A stretch of DNA of 64,000 nucleotides, taken from assembly GCF_039621805.1 (NCBI RefSeq), contig NZ_CP155075.1, positions 496,001 through 560,000 on the forward strand, in the 5' to 3' direction. The translations under genes and the position numbers were made by a program. Position 1 is the first letter of the stretch, and each line of letters starts with the position of its first letter. The DNA is from Paraburkholderia sp. PREW-6R. Lineage in GTDB: Bacteria > Pseudomonadota > Gammaproteobacteria > Burkholderiales > Burkholderiaceae. Under the pieces are notes generated by a model. That model worked only from the letters and a program-made list of their open reading frames with translations. It made no database searches and was not told where the DNA came from. Below are positions 51,595-60,737 of this stretch, one piece after another.

Positions 51595-52500
51595 TCACGA
51601 AGCACCGTGCACTTCAAATTCCTCCAGCATCCAGTCACGCAGTCTGCGCAGCGCCGCGCTCGTTTCGAGACGGTCGGGCGTATAGCAAAGATAGTGGCCA
51701 TGATTTTCGACATCGACTGGCGCGTCCACGGGCTGTACAAGCATCCCCACATCGATTGGTGTCCCTATCAGGAACTCCGGTACCAGCGCGAGGCCAAGCC
51801 CTGCATGCGCGGCCTGGATTAACACAGAGTATTGCTCGAAGCGAGGCCCCGAGAGCGCGTTCATTTGCGTGACGCGATAGGTTTCCGACCATTTTGACCA
51901 CACGCTTTCTGCCTGTTCATGAACGAGCCGTGGGGCGGCCGCCAGATCTGCCGGTGCGCGGAGCGCATGTCGGGCCGCAAATTCAGGCGAGCAGACGGGC
52001 ACGAAGGTTTTGCCGGCCAGATAGTCGCAGCGTACCCCATCCCAGTGGCCGTCGCCATAACGGATGGCTGCGTCGAGACAGAACGGAAAAGGATCGCCGT
52101 ATGCTAGGTGACGCCGGAAGCTCAGCGTTACGTTTGGCGCGACCGCGAGGAAAGTCGGTAGCCTTGGTATCAGCCACTTGGTGGTGAAGGTCGGCACGCT
52201 TGAGATGGTCAGCAGGTCGCTGTCTTCGCGCACGCTCAATAGCTCGATAGACGCGTTGCCGATCTCGCGCAGCGGGCCCTTGACGCGCGCGTGATAGACC
52301 TGTCCAGCGTGCGTCAGGGACAGGTTACGTCCCTCGCGCATGAACAGCTTCACCCCGAACAACGCTTCCAGGCTCGCGATCTGTCGGCTCACTGCGCTCG
52401 GCGTGAGCCCCAGTTCGCGCGCTGCGTAGGAGAAATTCAGGTGTCTGGCCGAGCTAACGAACGCATGCAGCTCCGCAATGTTCGGATACAGGTGCTTCAT
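51595..52500 (-). CDS. LysR family regulator, GcvA-like, divergent from the ABC importer
   Basis: A 301-residue LysR regulator of the GcvA/AmpR-like subgroup: the start NIAELHAFVSSARHLNFSYA, ARELGLTPSAVSRQIASLEA, LFGVKLFMREGRNLSLTHAG and the effector text LTISSVPTFTTKWLIPRLPT, with DAAIRYGDGHWDGVRCDYLA and PRLVHEQAES. The ATG at 52500 is used; the frame is open for 26 codons more upstream without family content. It is divergent from the permease gene at 52661, with 160 bp between the starts, and so probably activates the ABC-LOG-porin operon. The T-rich tract near 52540-52550 is a promoter candidate. Confidence 0.9.
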   Translation of the reverse strand: MKHLYPNIAELHAFVSSARHLNFSYAARELGLTPSAVSRQIASLEALFGVKLFMREGRNLSLTHAGQVYHARVKGPLREIGNASIELLSVREDSDLLTISSVPTFTTKWLIPRLPTFLAVAPNVTLSFRRHLAYGDPFPFCLDAAIRYGDGHWDGVRCDYLAGKTFVPVCSPEFAARHALRAPADLAAAPRLVHEQAESVWSKWSETYRVTQMNALSGPRFEQYSVLIQAAHAGLGLALVPEFLIGTPIDVGMLVQPVDAPVDVENHGHYLCYTPDRLETSAALRRLRDWMLEEFEVHGAS

Positions 52501-52660
52501 CACTGATGTTCCAGATTCGCAAAGGACGATGCGGACTTTATACGTTTTTTTAATGACGATGCCATGTCGTCGACCCACACTAACGTCCGTTGCCGAGATG
52601 CCAAGTCACTGATTAAGCGTGATTTTTTTGCTGACCTTTCCACACGTTCATGGATTCGTG

Positions 52661-53506
52661 ATGTCTTCTTTTGTCGCCAGGGCCCGAGCCACCGATGTTC
52701 CCGTTCGTCGTAGTCGCTTGCCGTCGCTGGGCCGCATACTGGTTCGTGCGGTAGTGGTGCTGTTCGCGCTCTATCTGTTGCTGCCGATCATGTTGCTGAT
52801 AATTGGCTCGAGCGGCCAGAGCTGGACTAACACGCTGCTGCCGACCGGCCTGACCGGCCACTGGTACGTCGATCTGGCGGCCGATCGAAGCTTTCGCCGT
52901 GCATTCGGGGTCAGTCTGACGGTGGCGCTCGCCTGCTGTACGTTAAACGCGGTGCTTGGCGTGCCGCTTGCCTATGCGCTGCATCACGGGGCGCGAGCCG
53001 GACGCGGGCTTGTCGCACGGCTCGTGATGCTGATGCCGATCGCCGTGCCGCCGCTCACGCTCGGCTTTGGTTATATCACCGTGTTCGGCGGCGATACGCT
53101 GCCGTGGCTCGGCACCCTGTGGCTGATGATCCTCGCGCATGCGGTCCTGACACTGCCGTATCTGTTGCAGACACTGCTCGCCGACCTGCGCCATCTCGAT
53201 CTTCTCGCGCTCGAAGCCTGTGCGGCGACGCTCGGCGCCACGCCGGCGCGCCAATTTTTGACTGTGGCACTGCCGAACCTGAGGCATAGCCTGTTCGCGG
53301 GGCTGGTGATGGTGGCGGCGCTATCGATCGGCGAATTCCAGATCTCGAACCTGATTGCAGGCTTTCGCTACCGCAACTATCCGGTGGTCCTGCTGCAGGC
53401 GTTCTATGGCGCCTCGGGCTTTGCCTGCGCGGCTACCGTCGTGCTGCTGGTGCTCGCCGTAGCGGCCACGCTCATCTCGATCATCGCTGTACAAGGACTG
53501 AAGTAA
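52661..53506 (+). CDS. ABC transporter permease (PotC/FbpB-like)
   Basis: A 281-residue inner-membrane permease with six predicted helices. N-terminal basic residues precede LVRAVVVLFALYLLLPIMLL. The EAA loop that contacts the ATPase is EACAATLGATPARQFLTVAL PNL. The family handles polyamines, ferric ions, thiamine or phosphonates. The ATG at 52661 (MSSFVARARATD) is preferred over a GTG at 52619, since it gives a normal short cytoplasmic N-terminus. It is the first gene of a five-gene importer string and is separated from the ATPase by 4 bp. It pairs with the second permease at 55791. Confidence 0.88.
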   Translation: MSSFVARARATDVPVRRSRLPSLGRILVRAVVVLFALYLLLPIMLLIIGSSGQSWTNTLLPTGLTGHWYVDLAADRSFRRAFGVSLTVALACCTLNAVLGVPLAYALHHGARAGRGLVARLVMLMPIAVPPLTLGFGYITVFGGDTLPWLGTLWLMILAHAVLTLPYLLQTLLADLRHLDLLALEACAATLGATPARQFLTVALPNLRHSLFAGLVMVAALSIGEFQISNLIAGFRYRNYPVVLLQAFYGASGFACAATVVLLVLAVAATLISIIAVQGLK

Positions 53507-53510
53507 TGCT

Positions 53511-54551
53511 ATGAGCCTCGAATTTCATACCGTTAGTTATACCTATCCGGGCGCTTCGCACGGCATTTCGGACATCTCGCTGAAGGCCGCGCCGGGCGAA
53601 CTGCTCGCCGTGATCGGGCAGAGCGGCTCGGGCAAATCCACGCTCCTGCGGCTGACGGCGGGCCTGTTGACGGGCCATAGCGGTCGCATTGCAATCGGCG
53701 GACAAGACGTAGCGGATCAGCCGGTCTGGAAGCGCGGTGTCGGCATGGTGTTCCAGCAGTATGCGCTGTTTCCGCACTTGAGCGTGACCGACAATGTAGC
53801 CTACGGATTGCGGATGCGAGGACTCGGGGCAGTTGAACGGCGGCGGCAGGCCGTCGCGATGCTTGAACGTGTCGGCCTTGCGAGTCACATCGGGCGGCGC
53901 CCGGCACAACTGTCCGGGGGCCAACAGCAGCGCGTTGCTCTGGCCCGTGCTCTAGTGATTGAGCCGCGCGTGCTGCTGCTCGACGAACCGCTCGCCGCGC
54001 TCGATGCCGGCATCCGCCATCAGCTGCGCGACGAGATCCGCACGCTGCAACGCGCCTACGGCGCCACCACGCTGCTCGTCACGCACGATCAAGACGAGGC
54101 GCTCAGCATGGCCGACCGCGTCGCAATCGTCGACGGCGGCCGCGTGCTGCAGATCGGCACGCCGCATGAGCTCTACGAACAGCCGGCCTCGACGCGCGTC
54201 GCACGCTTTATTGGACATTCGACGATCTTGCCCGGGCGCGTGATCGCAACCGATCGCGTCGATGTCGGCTTCACTACGCTATGCGCGTCGACCGGCACCT
54301 TTCGCGAGGGAGAAGCCGTCGAGCTGCTGCTGCGCCCCGAACATCTGCAGGCCGATCCGGCGCAGGGCTGCGTCAACTGCATCCATGGCGCACGCGGAGA
54401 GGTTCGCTATTTTGGCTCGACGTATCGCTACGACTTCTTTCCTCATGGCGCCATTGCCCCGTTGCTTGGCGAGGGGAGGGTGGTCGCGTCGTACAGCGTC
54501 GCGATCGAACCTCGGCACCTGCGGGTGCTGCCCCCTGCAACCCACGAATGA
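53511..54551 (+). CDS. ABC transporter ATP-binding protein (PotA/FbpC-like)
   Basis: A 346-residue ATPase energising the importer. The Walker A motif is GQSGSGKST (36-44), the Q-loop VFQQYALFPHL, the signature LSGGQQQR (134-141), Walker B LLLDEPLAAL (155-164) and the H-loop LLVTHDQDEALSMADRV. The C-terminal third is a TOBE-like regulatory domain (LPGRVIATDRVDVGF, LLLRPEHLQADP). This is the CUT1/polyamine-ferric group layout. It lies directly after a permease gene (4 bp) and 113 bp before the binding protein gene. The gene order permease-ATPase-binding protein-permease is unusual but complete. Confidence 0.93.
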   Translation: MSLEFHTVSYTYPGASHGISDISLKAAPGELLAVIGQSGSGKSTLLRLTAGLLTGHSGRIAIGGQDVADQPVWKRGVGMVFQQYALFPHLSVTDNVAYGLRMRGLGAVERRRQAVAMLERVGLASHIGRRPAQLSGGQQQRVALARALVIEPRVLLLDEPLAALDAGIRHQLRDEIRTLQRAYGATTLLVTHDQDEALSMADRVAIVDGGRVLQIGTPHELYEQPASTRVARFIGHSTILPGRVIATDRVDVGFTTLCASTGTFREGEAVELLLRPEHLQADPAQGCVNCIHGARGEVRYFGSTYRYDFFPHGAIAPLLGEGRVVASYSVAIEPRHLRVLPPATHE

Positions 54552-54664
54552 ACATGCACCGCGTTATCGGGACGGCCCGGCTTCCCAAAGGGCCGGTATG
54601 CACCGCTTATCTGAATACGATCGGCCGCCTCGACCGACACCCACACGCATCACGGAGAACCACG

Positions 54665-55753
54665 ATGTTTGAATGTCCCAATCTGCTTCAACACTTGCGA
54701 ACCACTGCGTTTGTGCTCGGTACGTTCGTCGCATCTGCCGCTCAGGCTGCGCTGTCTGGGCCTCTCTATCCCGGCGAGGACGCGCTTTATACGAAGGCCG
54801 CCGACGAAGGCCTGGTGGTCTCATTCGACACGGGGCCCGAATGGGCCAACTGGAAGGCGCTGTTCGCCGAATTCCGCAGCCGCTATCCGAAAGTCGAGAT
54901 CACGTACAACGACATCGGTTCCGCCGCGACCGTGGTTACGCTCGACAAGTCTCGGCGGCGCCCGCAGGCTGACACGGCCTATTATTTCGCCGCCTCCGCG
55001 CTCGACGCAAAGGCGAAAGGCGTGGTCGCACCGTTCAAGCCGCTGAACTTCGAAAAGCTTCCGGCTGTGTTTCGCGATGCTGACGCCCGGTGGTTTGCCG
55101 TCCATTCGCTGAATATCGCGTTTCTCGTCAACAAGAAGCTTGTCAAGGACGTGCCGAGGCGCTGGTCGGATCTTCTGAAGCCCGAGTACAGGAACGCCGT
55201 CGTCTATCTCGACCCCCGCTCGACAGGACAAGGGCAGGTGGACGTATTCGCGGCAGCCTACGCGATGGGCGGCAGCGTCGACGACCCGAAGCCGGGCGCC
55301 GATTTTTTCGGCAAGCTGAAGACGGCCGGCAACGTCCTGCGCGTGGAGGGCACCACGCCTTACGCGAAGTTCGTGAAAGGTGAAATTCCGGTTCTGATCG
55401 GCTACGAGAATGACGGCCTGAAAGCAAAGTACAGCGACGGCATGGGCGATGCGGCCGAGGTGGTGATTCCACAGGACGGAAGCGTTTCCGCGCCGTATGC
55501 GATGAGCCTCGTCAAGAACGCGCCGAATCCGTCGGCCGCCGAACTTTGGCTCAATTTCGTGATGAGCGATCCGGGGCAGACCTTGTTCGCGCAGGGTTAT
55601 GTCCGGCCCTCCGTGCCGGGCGTTACGCTGGCCCCGGAGATCGCGGCAAAGATGCCGAACGCCCCGCAGGTCCATCCGCTCGATGTCGTCAAGGCGGCTG
55701 CGCAGAAGGCGCAGGTCGACCAGTTGTGGTCGCACGCGACGCTCGGGCAGTGA
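54665..55753 (+). CDS. ABC transporter periplasmic substrate-binding protein
   Basis: A 362-residue extracellular solute-binding protein. A signal peptide covers about residues 1-29 (TTAFVLGTFVASAAQAA). The mature text, LVVSFDTGPEWANWKALFAE, FRSRYPKVEITYNDIGSAAT, VFAAAYAMGGSVDDPKPGAD and EIPVLIGYENDGLKAKYSDG, is of the PotD/ferric-binding group (Fbp/ThiB-like). The ATG at 54665 follows GGAGAACC; the frame is open upstream but without content. The ligand is unknown. No iron-binding tyrosine pair pattern is obvious, so an organic phosphate or a polyamine-type solute is equally likely. It is central in the importer operon. Confidence 0.9.
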   Translation: MFECPNLLQHLRTTAFVLGTFVASAAQAALSGPLYPGEDALYTKAADEGLVVSFDTGPEWANWKALFAEFRSRYPKVEITYNDIGSAATVVTLDKSRRRPQADTAYYFAASALDAKAKGVVAPFKPLNFEKLPAVFRDADARWFAVHSLNIAFLVNKKLVKDVPRRWSDLLKPEYRNAVVYLDPRSTGQGQVDVFAAAYAMGGSVDDPKPGADFFGKLKTAGNVLRVEGTTPYAKFVKGEIPVLIGYENDGLKAKYSDGMGDAAEVVIPQDGSVSAPYAMSLVKNAPNPSAAELWLNFVMSDPGQTLFAQGYVRPSVPGVTLAPEIAAKMPNAPQVHPLDVVKAAAQKAQVDQLWSHATLGQ

Positions 55754-55790
55754 ACGACGTGGCCTCCCTTCATGACCAGGGCCGGCCGCG

Positions 55791-56633
55791 ATGAGCCCGC
55801 GTCCGACTTTCGCTACCCGCGATGCGGGCTTGCTGCGCCGCTTCGGTGGCTTGCCGGCTGGGCTGTTATTCGCGATCGCGTTCGCGTTGCCGCTCGCCGC
55901 GCTCGTCGGTGCCGCATTTGACGGCGGTGGCCGCGCGTTTGCCACCGTGCTCGGCGACCCGCTGGTGGCCGACGCGATAGGTCGATCGCTGGGCCTTGCG
56001 GCCGCCACCGGCACGATGTCGACGGTGATCGGCGTGATGCTGGCTATCGCGCTGGCCGGCCAGTCGCCGAAACGGCGGCGCGTTTCACTCGCTGTGCTCG
56101 GTGTGCCGCTCGCGTTCTCGGGTCTCGTAATTGCCTACGGCTTCATTCTGAGCTTCGGTCGCGCAGGTTTCGTGACGATGCTGCTCGCGAAGCTTGGCGC
56201 CGATCCGGCGCGGGTGGGCGGCGTGATCTACACCGGCGCCGGTCTCGCAATCGCGTACGCGTACTACCTGATTCCGCGCGTCGGGCTGATGCTCTATCCG
56301 GCCTTCGCCAACTTTGATCGTCGTCCGCTCGACGCGGCGCTGACGCTCGGTGCACGGCCATGGCGCGCCTGGCTCGACGTGGCCTGGCGCGAGTTGTGGC
56401 CGTCGGTGGCGGCGGCCTGGTGCCTGGTCGCGGCAATCGCGCTCGGCACCTACGGCACGGCCGTCGCGCTGGCCGGTACGCAGATCAATATTCTGCCGCT
56501 CTTGATGTACCTGAAGCTGTCCGACGGGCAGACGGATTTTTCGCAGGTTGCCGTGCTGTCGGTCGTGTTGACTGCGCTTTGTACCTGTGTACTTGCAATG
56601 GGGGAATGGATTGTCAGACCAAGGCAACACTGA
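55791..56633 (+). CDS. ABC transporter permease (PotB-like)
   Basis: A 280-residue second permease of the importer with six helices (AGLLFAIAFALPLAALVGA, SLGLAAATGTMSTVIGVML, VPLAFSGLVIAYGFILSFG). The EAA-type loop is DAALTLGARPWRAWLDVAWR ELWP. It starts 37 bp after the binding protein stop. Together with the permease at 52661 it should form the heterodimeric channel. The gene end is followed after 70 bp by the LOG-type gene. Function and substrate follow those of the operon. Confidence 0.9.
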   Translation: MSPRPTFATRDAGLLRRFGGLPAGLLFAIAFALPLAALVGAAFDGGGRAFATVLGDPLVADAIGRSLGLAAATGTMSTVIGVMLAIALAGQSPKRRRVSLAVLGVPLAFSGLVIAYGFILSFGRAGFVTMLLAKLGADPARVGGVIYTGAGLAIAYAYYLIPRVGLMLYPAFANFDRRPLDAALTLGARPWRAWLDVAWRELWPSVAAAWCLVAAIALGTYGTAVALAGTQINILPLLMYLKLSDGQTDFSQVAVLSVVLTALCTCVLAMGEWIVRPRQH

Positions 56634-56703
56634 ACATAAGCGGCTCGTCGATGTCGCGCTTGCTGATCTCGCGGCGCGTCAACGCGGCGCGAACCGGCAC
56701 CTG

Positions 56704-57159
56704 ATGCCGGTCGGTGTGATCGGCCCGAGAGCGGCCACGGAGGAGCAACTGCTGATGGCCGAAGCGATCGCCTATGCGCTCGCAAAAGCAGGCATTGCGA
56801 TTGTGGGCGGTGGTAAGGGTGGGGTGATGGAAGCGGCTGCGCGCGGCGCGTTCCGCGCCGACGGCATCGCGATCGGCCTGTTGCCCGAGGACGATGCGGA
56901 AGGCGCGAACCCTTACCTGCGTGTCGCGTTGCCGACCGGACTTGGCATAACCCGTAATGCGCTCATCGCTCGGTCAGCGCTGTGCCTCGTAGCGGTCGGG
57001 GGTGGACTCGGAACGCTGTCAGAGATGGCGCTCGGGCTGCAGTGGGGCAAACCGGTGTTCACGGTGTGCGACGCCCCGCAGGTTGTAGGCGTGGAAACTT
57101 TCGATTCGGCGGACGAACTGCTCATCCGTGCAGCGCGCTGGCTGAGCATGCACGCCTGA
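56704..57159 (+). CDS. LOG/TIGR00725 family nucleotide-binding protein
   Basis: A 151-residue SLOG-superfamily Rossmann protein: PVGVIGPRAATEEQLLMAEA, IAIVGGGKGGVMEAAARGAF, ADGIAIGLLPEDDAEGANPY and the signature GGGLGTLSEMALGLQWGKPV (99-118). The family binds nucleotides; LOG relatives release free bases from nucleoside monophosphates, while the TIGR00725 branch has no firmly known reaction. The typical catalytic PGGxGTxxE motif is here VGGGLGTLSE. The ATG at 56704 is used; the frame is open further upstream and overlaps the permease gene. As the fifth gene of an importer operon it suggests that the imported solute is a nucleotide-like or phosphorylated molecule (inference). Confidence 0.85.
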   Translation: MPVGVIGPRAATEEQLLMAEAIAYALAKAGIAIVGGGKGGVMEAAARGAFRADGIAIGLLPEDDAEGANPYLRVALPTGLGITRNALIARSALCLVAVGGGLGTLSEMALGLQWGKPVFTVCDAPQVVGVETFDSADELLIRAARWLSMHA

Positions 57160-57211
57160 TACAGGGAACGTAAAGCGATAACATTTTTTTATATAAATAG
57201 GAATACTAATT

Positions 57212-58411
57212 ATGAGAAAGACCATAATCGGTTCATGCATTTTGGGTGGTGTTTGCATGGGTGCGCATGCGCAAGGCAGCGTGACGTTGTATGGGATCGT
57301 CGACAACGGTCTTGCGTGGCAAAACAGCGCGACTTCGGTGGGCTCAACCTCGGGTGGCCATTCCGTCGTCAAGATGACCGCGGGGGTCTGGGCGGGAAGC
57401 CGTTTTGGCCTCAAGGGTAGCGAGGACGTCGGGGGCGGTACGAAGACCATTTTTACACTGGAAAACGGTTTCAACAGTACGAACGGCACCGCACAGTACG
57501 CGAGCGGGATCTTTACACGGCAGGCGTGGGTCGGTGTGACGAACGATCGTTTCGGTACGTTGACCGCTGGACGTCAGTACACCGCTTACTACAACATGCT
57601 CGCGCCGTGGAGCCCGACCACCTGGTTGACCGGATACTTCGGCGCCCATCCGGGCGACATCGATTCACTCGATAACATCTATCGTGCGAACAACTCGCTT
57701 GTCTACCAGTCACCGACACTGGCCGGCTTCACGTTCAGCGCTTCGTATGCGTTCGGTGGCGTGCCGGGCAGTTTTGACGCTGGCTCGACGTGGAGCGCGG
57801 GTCTGCAGTATCAGAAGGGGCCGATCGGCATCGGTGCGGCAGTTCAGCGCGTGAACAACTCGACGCCGGGCGGTGGTGCCTGGGGGGCGTCGTCGACGAC
57901 TTCGAACGGTGGTGCGCAAACGGCTGTGTCAGCCATTAACAACGGCTACCAGACCGCCCAGGCGCAGCAGCGCGTCGCAGTGACGGGCGGATACCGTTTC
58001 TCGTCGGCGTGGGACGTGAGCGCGTCGTATTCCAACGTGCAGTACATCGCGGGCGTCGGATCGGCGTTCCGCGATACGGCCATCTTCAACACAGCAGGCA
58101 CGGTGCTGCATTTCAAGCCGGCGAGCGCGTGGGATCTTGCCGCCGGATACAGCTATACGCGAGCTACGAAGGCGAACGGTATCATAACCGCAGCGCAGTA
58201 CAACCAGTTCACGCTCTCGCAGTACTACGCGCTGTCCAAGCGTACGGGTCTTTACGCGGTGCAGTCGTATCAGCGTGCGAACGGCGACACGTTATCGAGC
58301 AACGGCAAGATCATTGGGGCTACGGCATCACTCGGAGATGGCTTCAGTGGCTCTCCCTCGTCGTCTCGCAGTCATGTAGCCGTGGGTGTCGGTGTCGTGC
58401 ATCGCTTCTGA
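57212..58411 (+). CDS. General porin (Burkholderia type)
   Basis: A 399-residue outer-membrane porin. The signal peptide ends at GAHA before QGSVTLYGIVDNGL. The barrel text is complete: SRFGLKGSEDVGGGTKTIFT, LENGFNSTNGTAQYASG, FTRQAWVGVTNDRFGTLTAG, the constriction-loop region NNSLVYQSPTLAGFTF, late strands (WDLAAGYSYTRATKANG) and the terminal phenylalanine in VGVGVVHRF needed for BAM assembly. It should form a trimeric 16-stranded channel. It lies 52 bp after the LOG-type gene, so solute entry, ABC uptake and processing seem united in one operon. This is the only intact porin in the window. Confidence 0.93.
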   Translation: MRKTIIGSCILGGVCMGAHAQGSVTLYGIVDNGLAWQNSATSVGSTSGGHSVVKMTAGVWAGSRFGLKGSEDVGGGTKTIFTLENGFNSTNGTAQYASGIFTRQAWVGVTNDRFGTLTAGRQYTAYYNMLAPWSPTTWLTGYFGAHPGDIDSLDNIYRANNSLVYQSPTLAGFTFSASYAFGGVPGSFDAGSTWSAGLQYQKGPIGIGAAVQRVNNSTPGGGAWGASSTTSNGGAQTAVSAINNGYQTAQAQQRVAVTGGYRFSSAWDVSASYSNVQYIAGVGSAFRDTAIFNTAGTVLHFKPASAWDLAAGYSYTRATKANGIITAAQYNQFTLSQYYALSKRTGLYAVQSYQRANGDTLSSNGKIIGATASLGDGFSGSPSSSRSHVAVGVGVVHRF

Positions 58412-59119
58412 TTCAAGCATTCTGTATTTGCTTTAATTGAGCCGCGACGCATGCCGCGTTTTCGCTAAACCACCTTTTAGCAATATCCGCACTCGTACTG
58501 AGCAGGAATATTTCAACCTCGAAGCGGTTTTAGCTGGGCGGCTAGTAAGTGCATGCGCGACGTACTTTTAAGGTTGCGCAGGCTTGGCGAATTCTCTTCA
58601 GAGGTGGACCGATGAAGGCGGAGGTGGTCACAGGTCGACTTTATCGTGAAACCAGGGGCGAACAGCATACATAGAAAGCCATGCGGGGTATGGGGCCGCA
58701 CCAATTGCCTACTCGGGAGAGCTCTGCGTGGCAAGGTTCGTCGCCACTTCCCGGATACCATCGTGCGTCTGAAGTAGGCCGTAGCAGTTCCGTCACCATT
58801 GCGACAATAAATATGTCAATCTTCGGGCGTGCAGCGCGTCAACGCCTGAAAAGCCTTGCCGCCAACGGAATCGAGGGAGCGAAATAATTTCGTCTTCGTA
58901 TCCAACCCCGTCCGCTTTATCGCCCTGATGAGTTAGTCAACGAGACTTTGGAGCCGCATGTGATCCTCGTCCAGAGCATTGACAGAAAGCATTGCATACC
59001 GCTCAAAGCACGGTATCTAAGATCGATTATTACTGTTAGTACCCCTTTGGACGCCGATGGTGTTGATTGCGAACGCCTACCCTTTTGGCAGCACTGATGT
59101 CGTCTGTATCGCGGATTTA
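58412..59119. other. Intergenic stretch between the porin and amidase cassettes
   Basis: About 700 bp with lower GC in its first part (58412-58520). A 68-codon frame at 58681-58887 has no recognisable content. I see no clear terminator, RNA or mobile element. The amidase cassette ends convergently at 59120, so this stretch separates two transcription units that meet here. Confidence 0.4.
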
Positions 59120-60526
59120 TCACCGCGGGAATTCAGAGTGAGCCCTCCGCGAGACAAGCCGGGCGCTCAAACCGGAGATACGTTCGAGGGCATCTGCGAC
59201 CTGCAGAAGCATTACTTCCTGAAATGGTCGCGCAGCCATCTGCACGGCCACCGGCATACCGTTCTCCCCGTAACCGGAGCAAAGACAGATTGCAGGCCAG
59301 CCAGTAAGGCTAAAAGGCGCGTTAAATCCTGGCGAAGAAAGGTCGCCCCATTCGGGAACGCTGTCGATGCGGGGTGCCTCTCCCGGCGCACCTGCAGTGA
59401 CCAGGACGTCTACGCCAGCAGCGCGCCGCAGCGTTTCCGAACATAGTTCGTCGCGGTTACGAAGCGCTGCGACATAGTCCGAGCTTGACAATAGCGCTCC
59501 CAACACCAGGCGGTTACGCAACCGCTCGCCAAATTCGCTGAAGTGCTCTCGCACAGTCGACTCGTGCACCGAGTACGCCTCGCTCAGCATGACGACCAGA
59601 AGTGCCGCCTGATAATCGAACAGCGAAGGCATGGCGACTTCGACTATTTCGGCACCTTCACTGCGCCAGACGGCGAGCGCGTCCGTAATGCCGTCACGAA
59701 CCGCGGCGCTTACCGGGTGATCCGTTTCGTGCCAGTGCGCAACGACTCCGATTCGCAGGCCCCGGACGCCACGTCCGAGGCCAATACTGAAATCGGGCAC
59801 ATCGCGGTCCGCACTGGCGGGGTCGTATGGGTCATGTCCCGCCATAGATTGCAGCAGGATTGCGCAGTCCTCAACCGTCGCAGCCATCGGACCAACGTGG
59901 TCGAGCGAGTATGCCAGCGGCAGGACGCCTCGCCGGCTACACAGGCCATAAGTGGGTTTGATGCCGACTATGCCACATAGGGATGCGGGACTGCGGATAG
60001 ACCCTGCAGTGTCGGACCCCGTGCCGCCAAGGATTAAACCGCCAGCGATAGCTGCAGCGGTGCCGCTCGATGAGCCCGAGGTGAATCGCTGGATGTCCCA
60101 CGGGTTGCGTGCTGGTGGCCACGGAAGATCGAACGGTGGGCCGCCCAGTGCAAATTCATGGGTCGTGAGCTTTCCGAGCAGCGATGTGCCGGCGTCAGCA
60201 AGCCGTGCTACGACACTTGCATCCTCCGTCGGCGTAGAATTCCTGAGCAGCCGCGACTGCGCCGTCGTGAGTATGCCGCGCGTGGAAAAGATATCTTTGT
60301 GAGCGATCGGGATTCCATCGAGCTTGCCGAGTAACGTACCTTCCATCATGCGCTTCTCCGAGGCTCGCGCATCCGCTCTCGCGCGATCCGCTGTCACCGT
60401 TATGAAACTGTGAAGCGCGCTGTCGTGGGCGTCGATTCGCGCAAGGCAGTGCTCGACCAGCTCGACGGGAGAGAGCTCGCGAACGGCTATTCGGGCGGCA
60501 GCCTCGGCAATCGTGGGTGTATCCAT
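59120..60526 (-). CDS. Amidase signature family enzyme (GatA/AtzE-like)
   Basis: A 468-residue amidase hydrolysing a C-N amide bond. The Ser-cisSer-Lys triad is readable: K77 in IPIAHKDIF, cis-Ser S152 in FTSGSSSGTAAAI, and nucleophile S176 in GTGSDTAGSIRSPAS. The N-terminus ELSPVELVEHCLARIDAHDS and the C-terminal FSLTGWPAICLCSGYGENGMPVAV are standard. The start is adjacent to the stop of an AtzG-like small protein (one base between), and that pair resembles AtzE-AtzG and GatA-GatC complexes, where the small protein stabilises the amidase. The real substrate is probably an acid amide made or taken up by the MmgE/PrpD-binding protein genes upstream. Confidence 0.92.
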   Translation of the reverse strand: MDTPTIAEAAARIAVRELSPVELVEHCLARIDAHDSALHSFITVTADRARADARASEKRMMEGTLLGKLDGIPIAHKDIFSTRGILTTAQSRLLRNSTPTEDASVVARLADAGTSLLGKLTTHEFALGGPPFDLPWPPARNPWDIQRFTSGSSSGTAAAIAGGLILGGTGSDTAGSIRSPASLCGIVGIKPTYGLCSRRGVLPLAYSLDHVGPMAATVEDCAILLQSMAGHDPYDPASADRDVPDFSIGLGRGVRGLRIGVVAHWHETDHPVSAAVRDGITDALAVWRSEGAEIVEVAMPSLFDYQAALLVVMLSEAYSVHESTVREHFSEFGERLRNRLVLGALLSSSDYVAALRNRDELCSETLRRAAGVDVLVTAGAPGEAPRIDSVPEWGDLSSPGFNAPFSLTGWPAICLCSGYGENGMPVAVQMAARPFQEVMLLQVADALERISGLSARLVSRRAHSEFPR

Positions 60527-60527
60527 C

Positions 60528-60737
60528 TCAAGAGCCTTCCCTATTTGCGCTTTCTGCTAGGTAGGCATCAGCACGAAAGACGTGCGCAGGTTCGCTCATG
60601 CGATCGCGGTTGTGGCCTCGGACACGCACAAGCATCGGCTCAATGAATCGCCAGCCTCTGGTGACCTGTTGGATTTGTTCCGGCGAAAGTCGCAATTGCG
60701 CGCGCCGCATGAGCACTTCGATATCGACAGGCGTCAT
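60528..60737 (-). CDS. AtzG-like small amidase partner
   Basis: A 69-residue protein: VDIEVLMRRAQLRLSPEQIQ, QVTRGWRFIEPMLVRVRGHN, and the tail SEPAHVFRADAYLAESANR. The tail with AHVF-x-A corresponds to the APVFRP-type end of AtzG/GatC-like subunits that wrap around an amidase. It overlaps the MmgE/PrpD gene stop by four bases (ATGA at 60734-60737) and stops one base before the amidase start region, so all three are translated together. Assignment rests on length, tail and position; sequence similarity is moderate. Confidence 0.7.
   Translation of the reverse strand: MTPVDIEVLMRRAQLRLSPEQIQQVTRGWRFIEPMLVRVRGHNRDRMSEPAHVFRADAYLAESANREGS

Noticed and set aside
58681-58887. A 68-codon plus-strand frame as a small gene
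   Set aside because: No ribosome-binding site, no recognisable content and ordinary intergenic composition.
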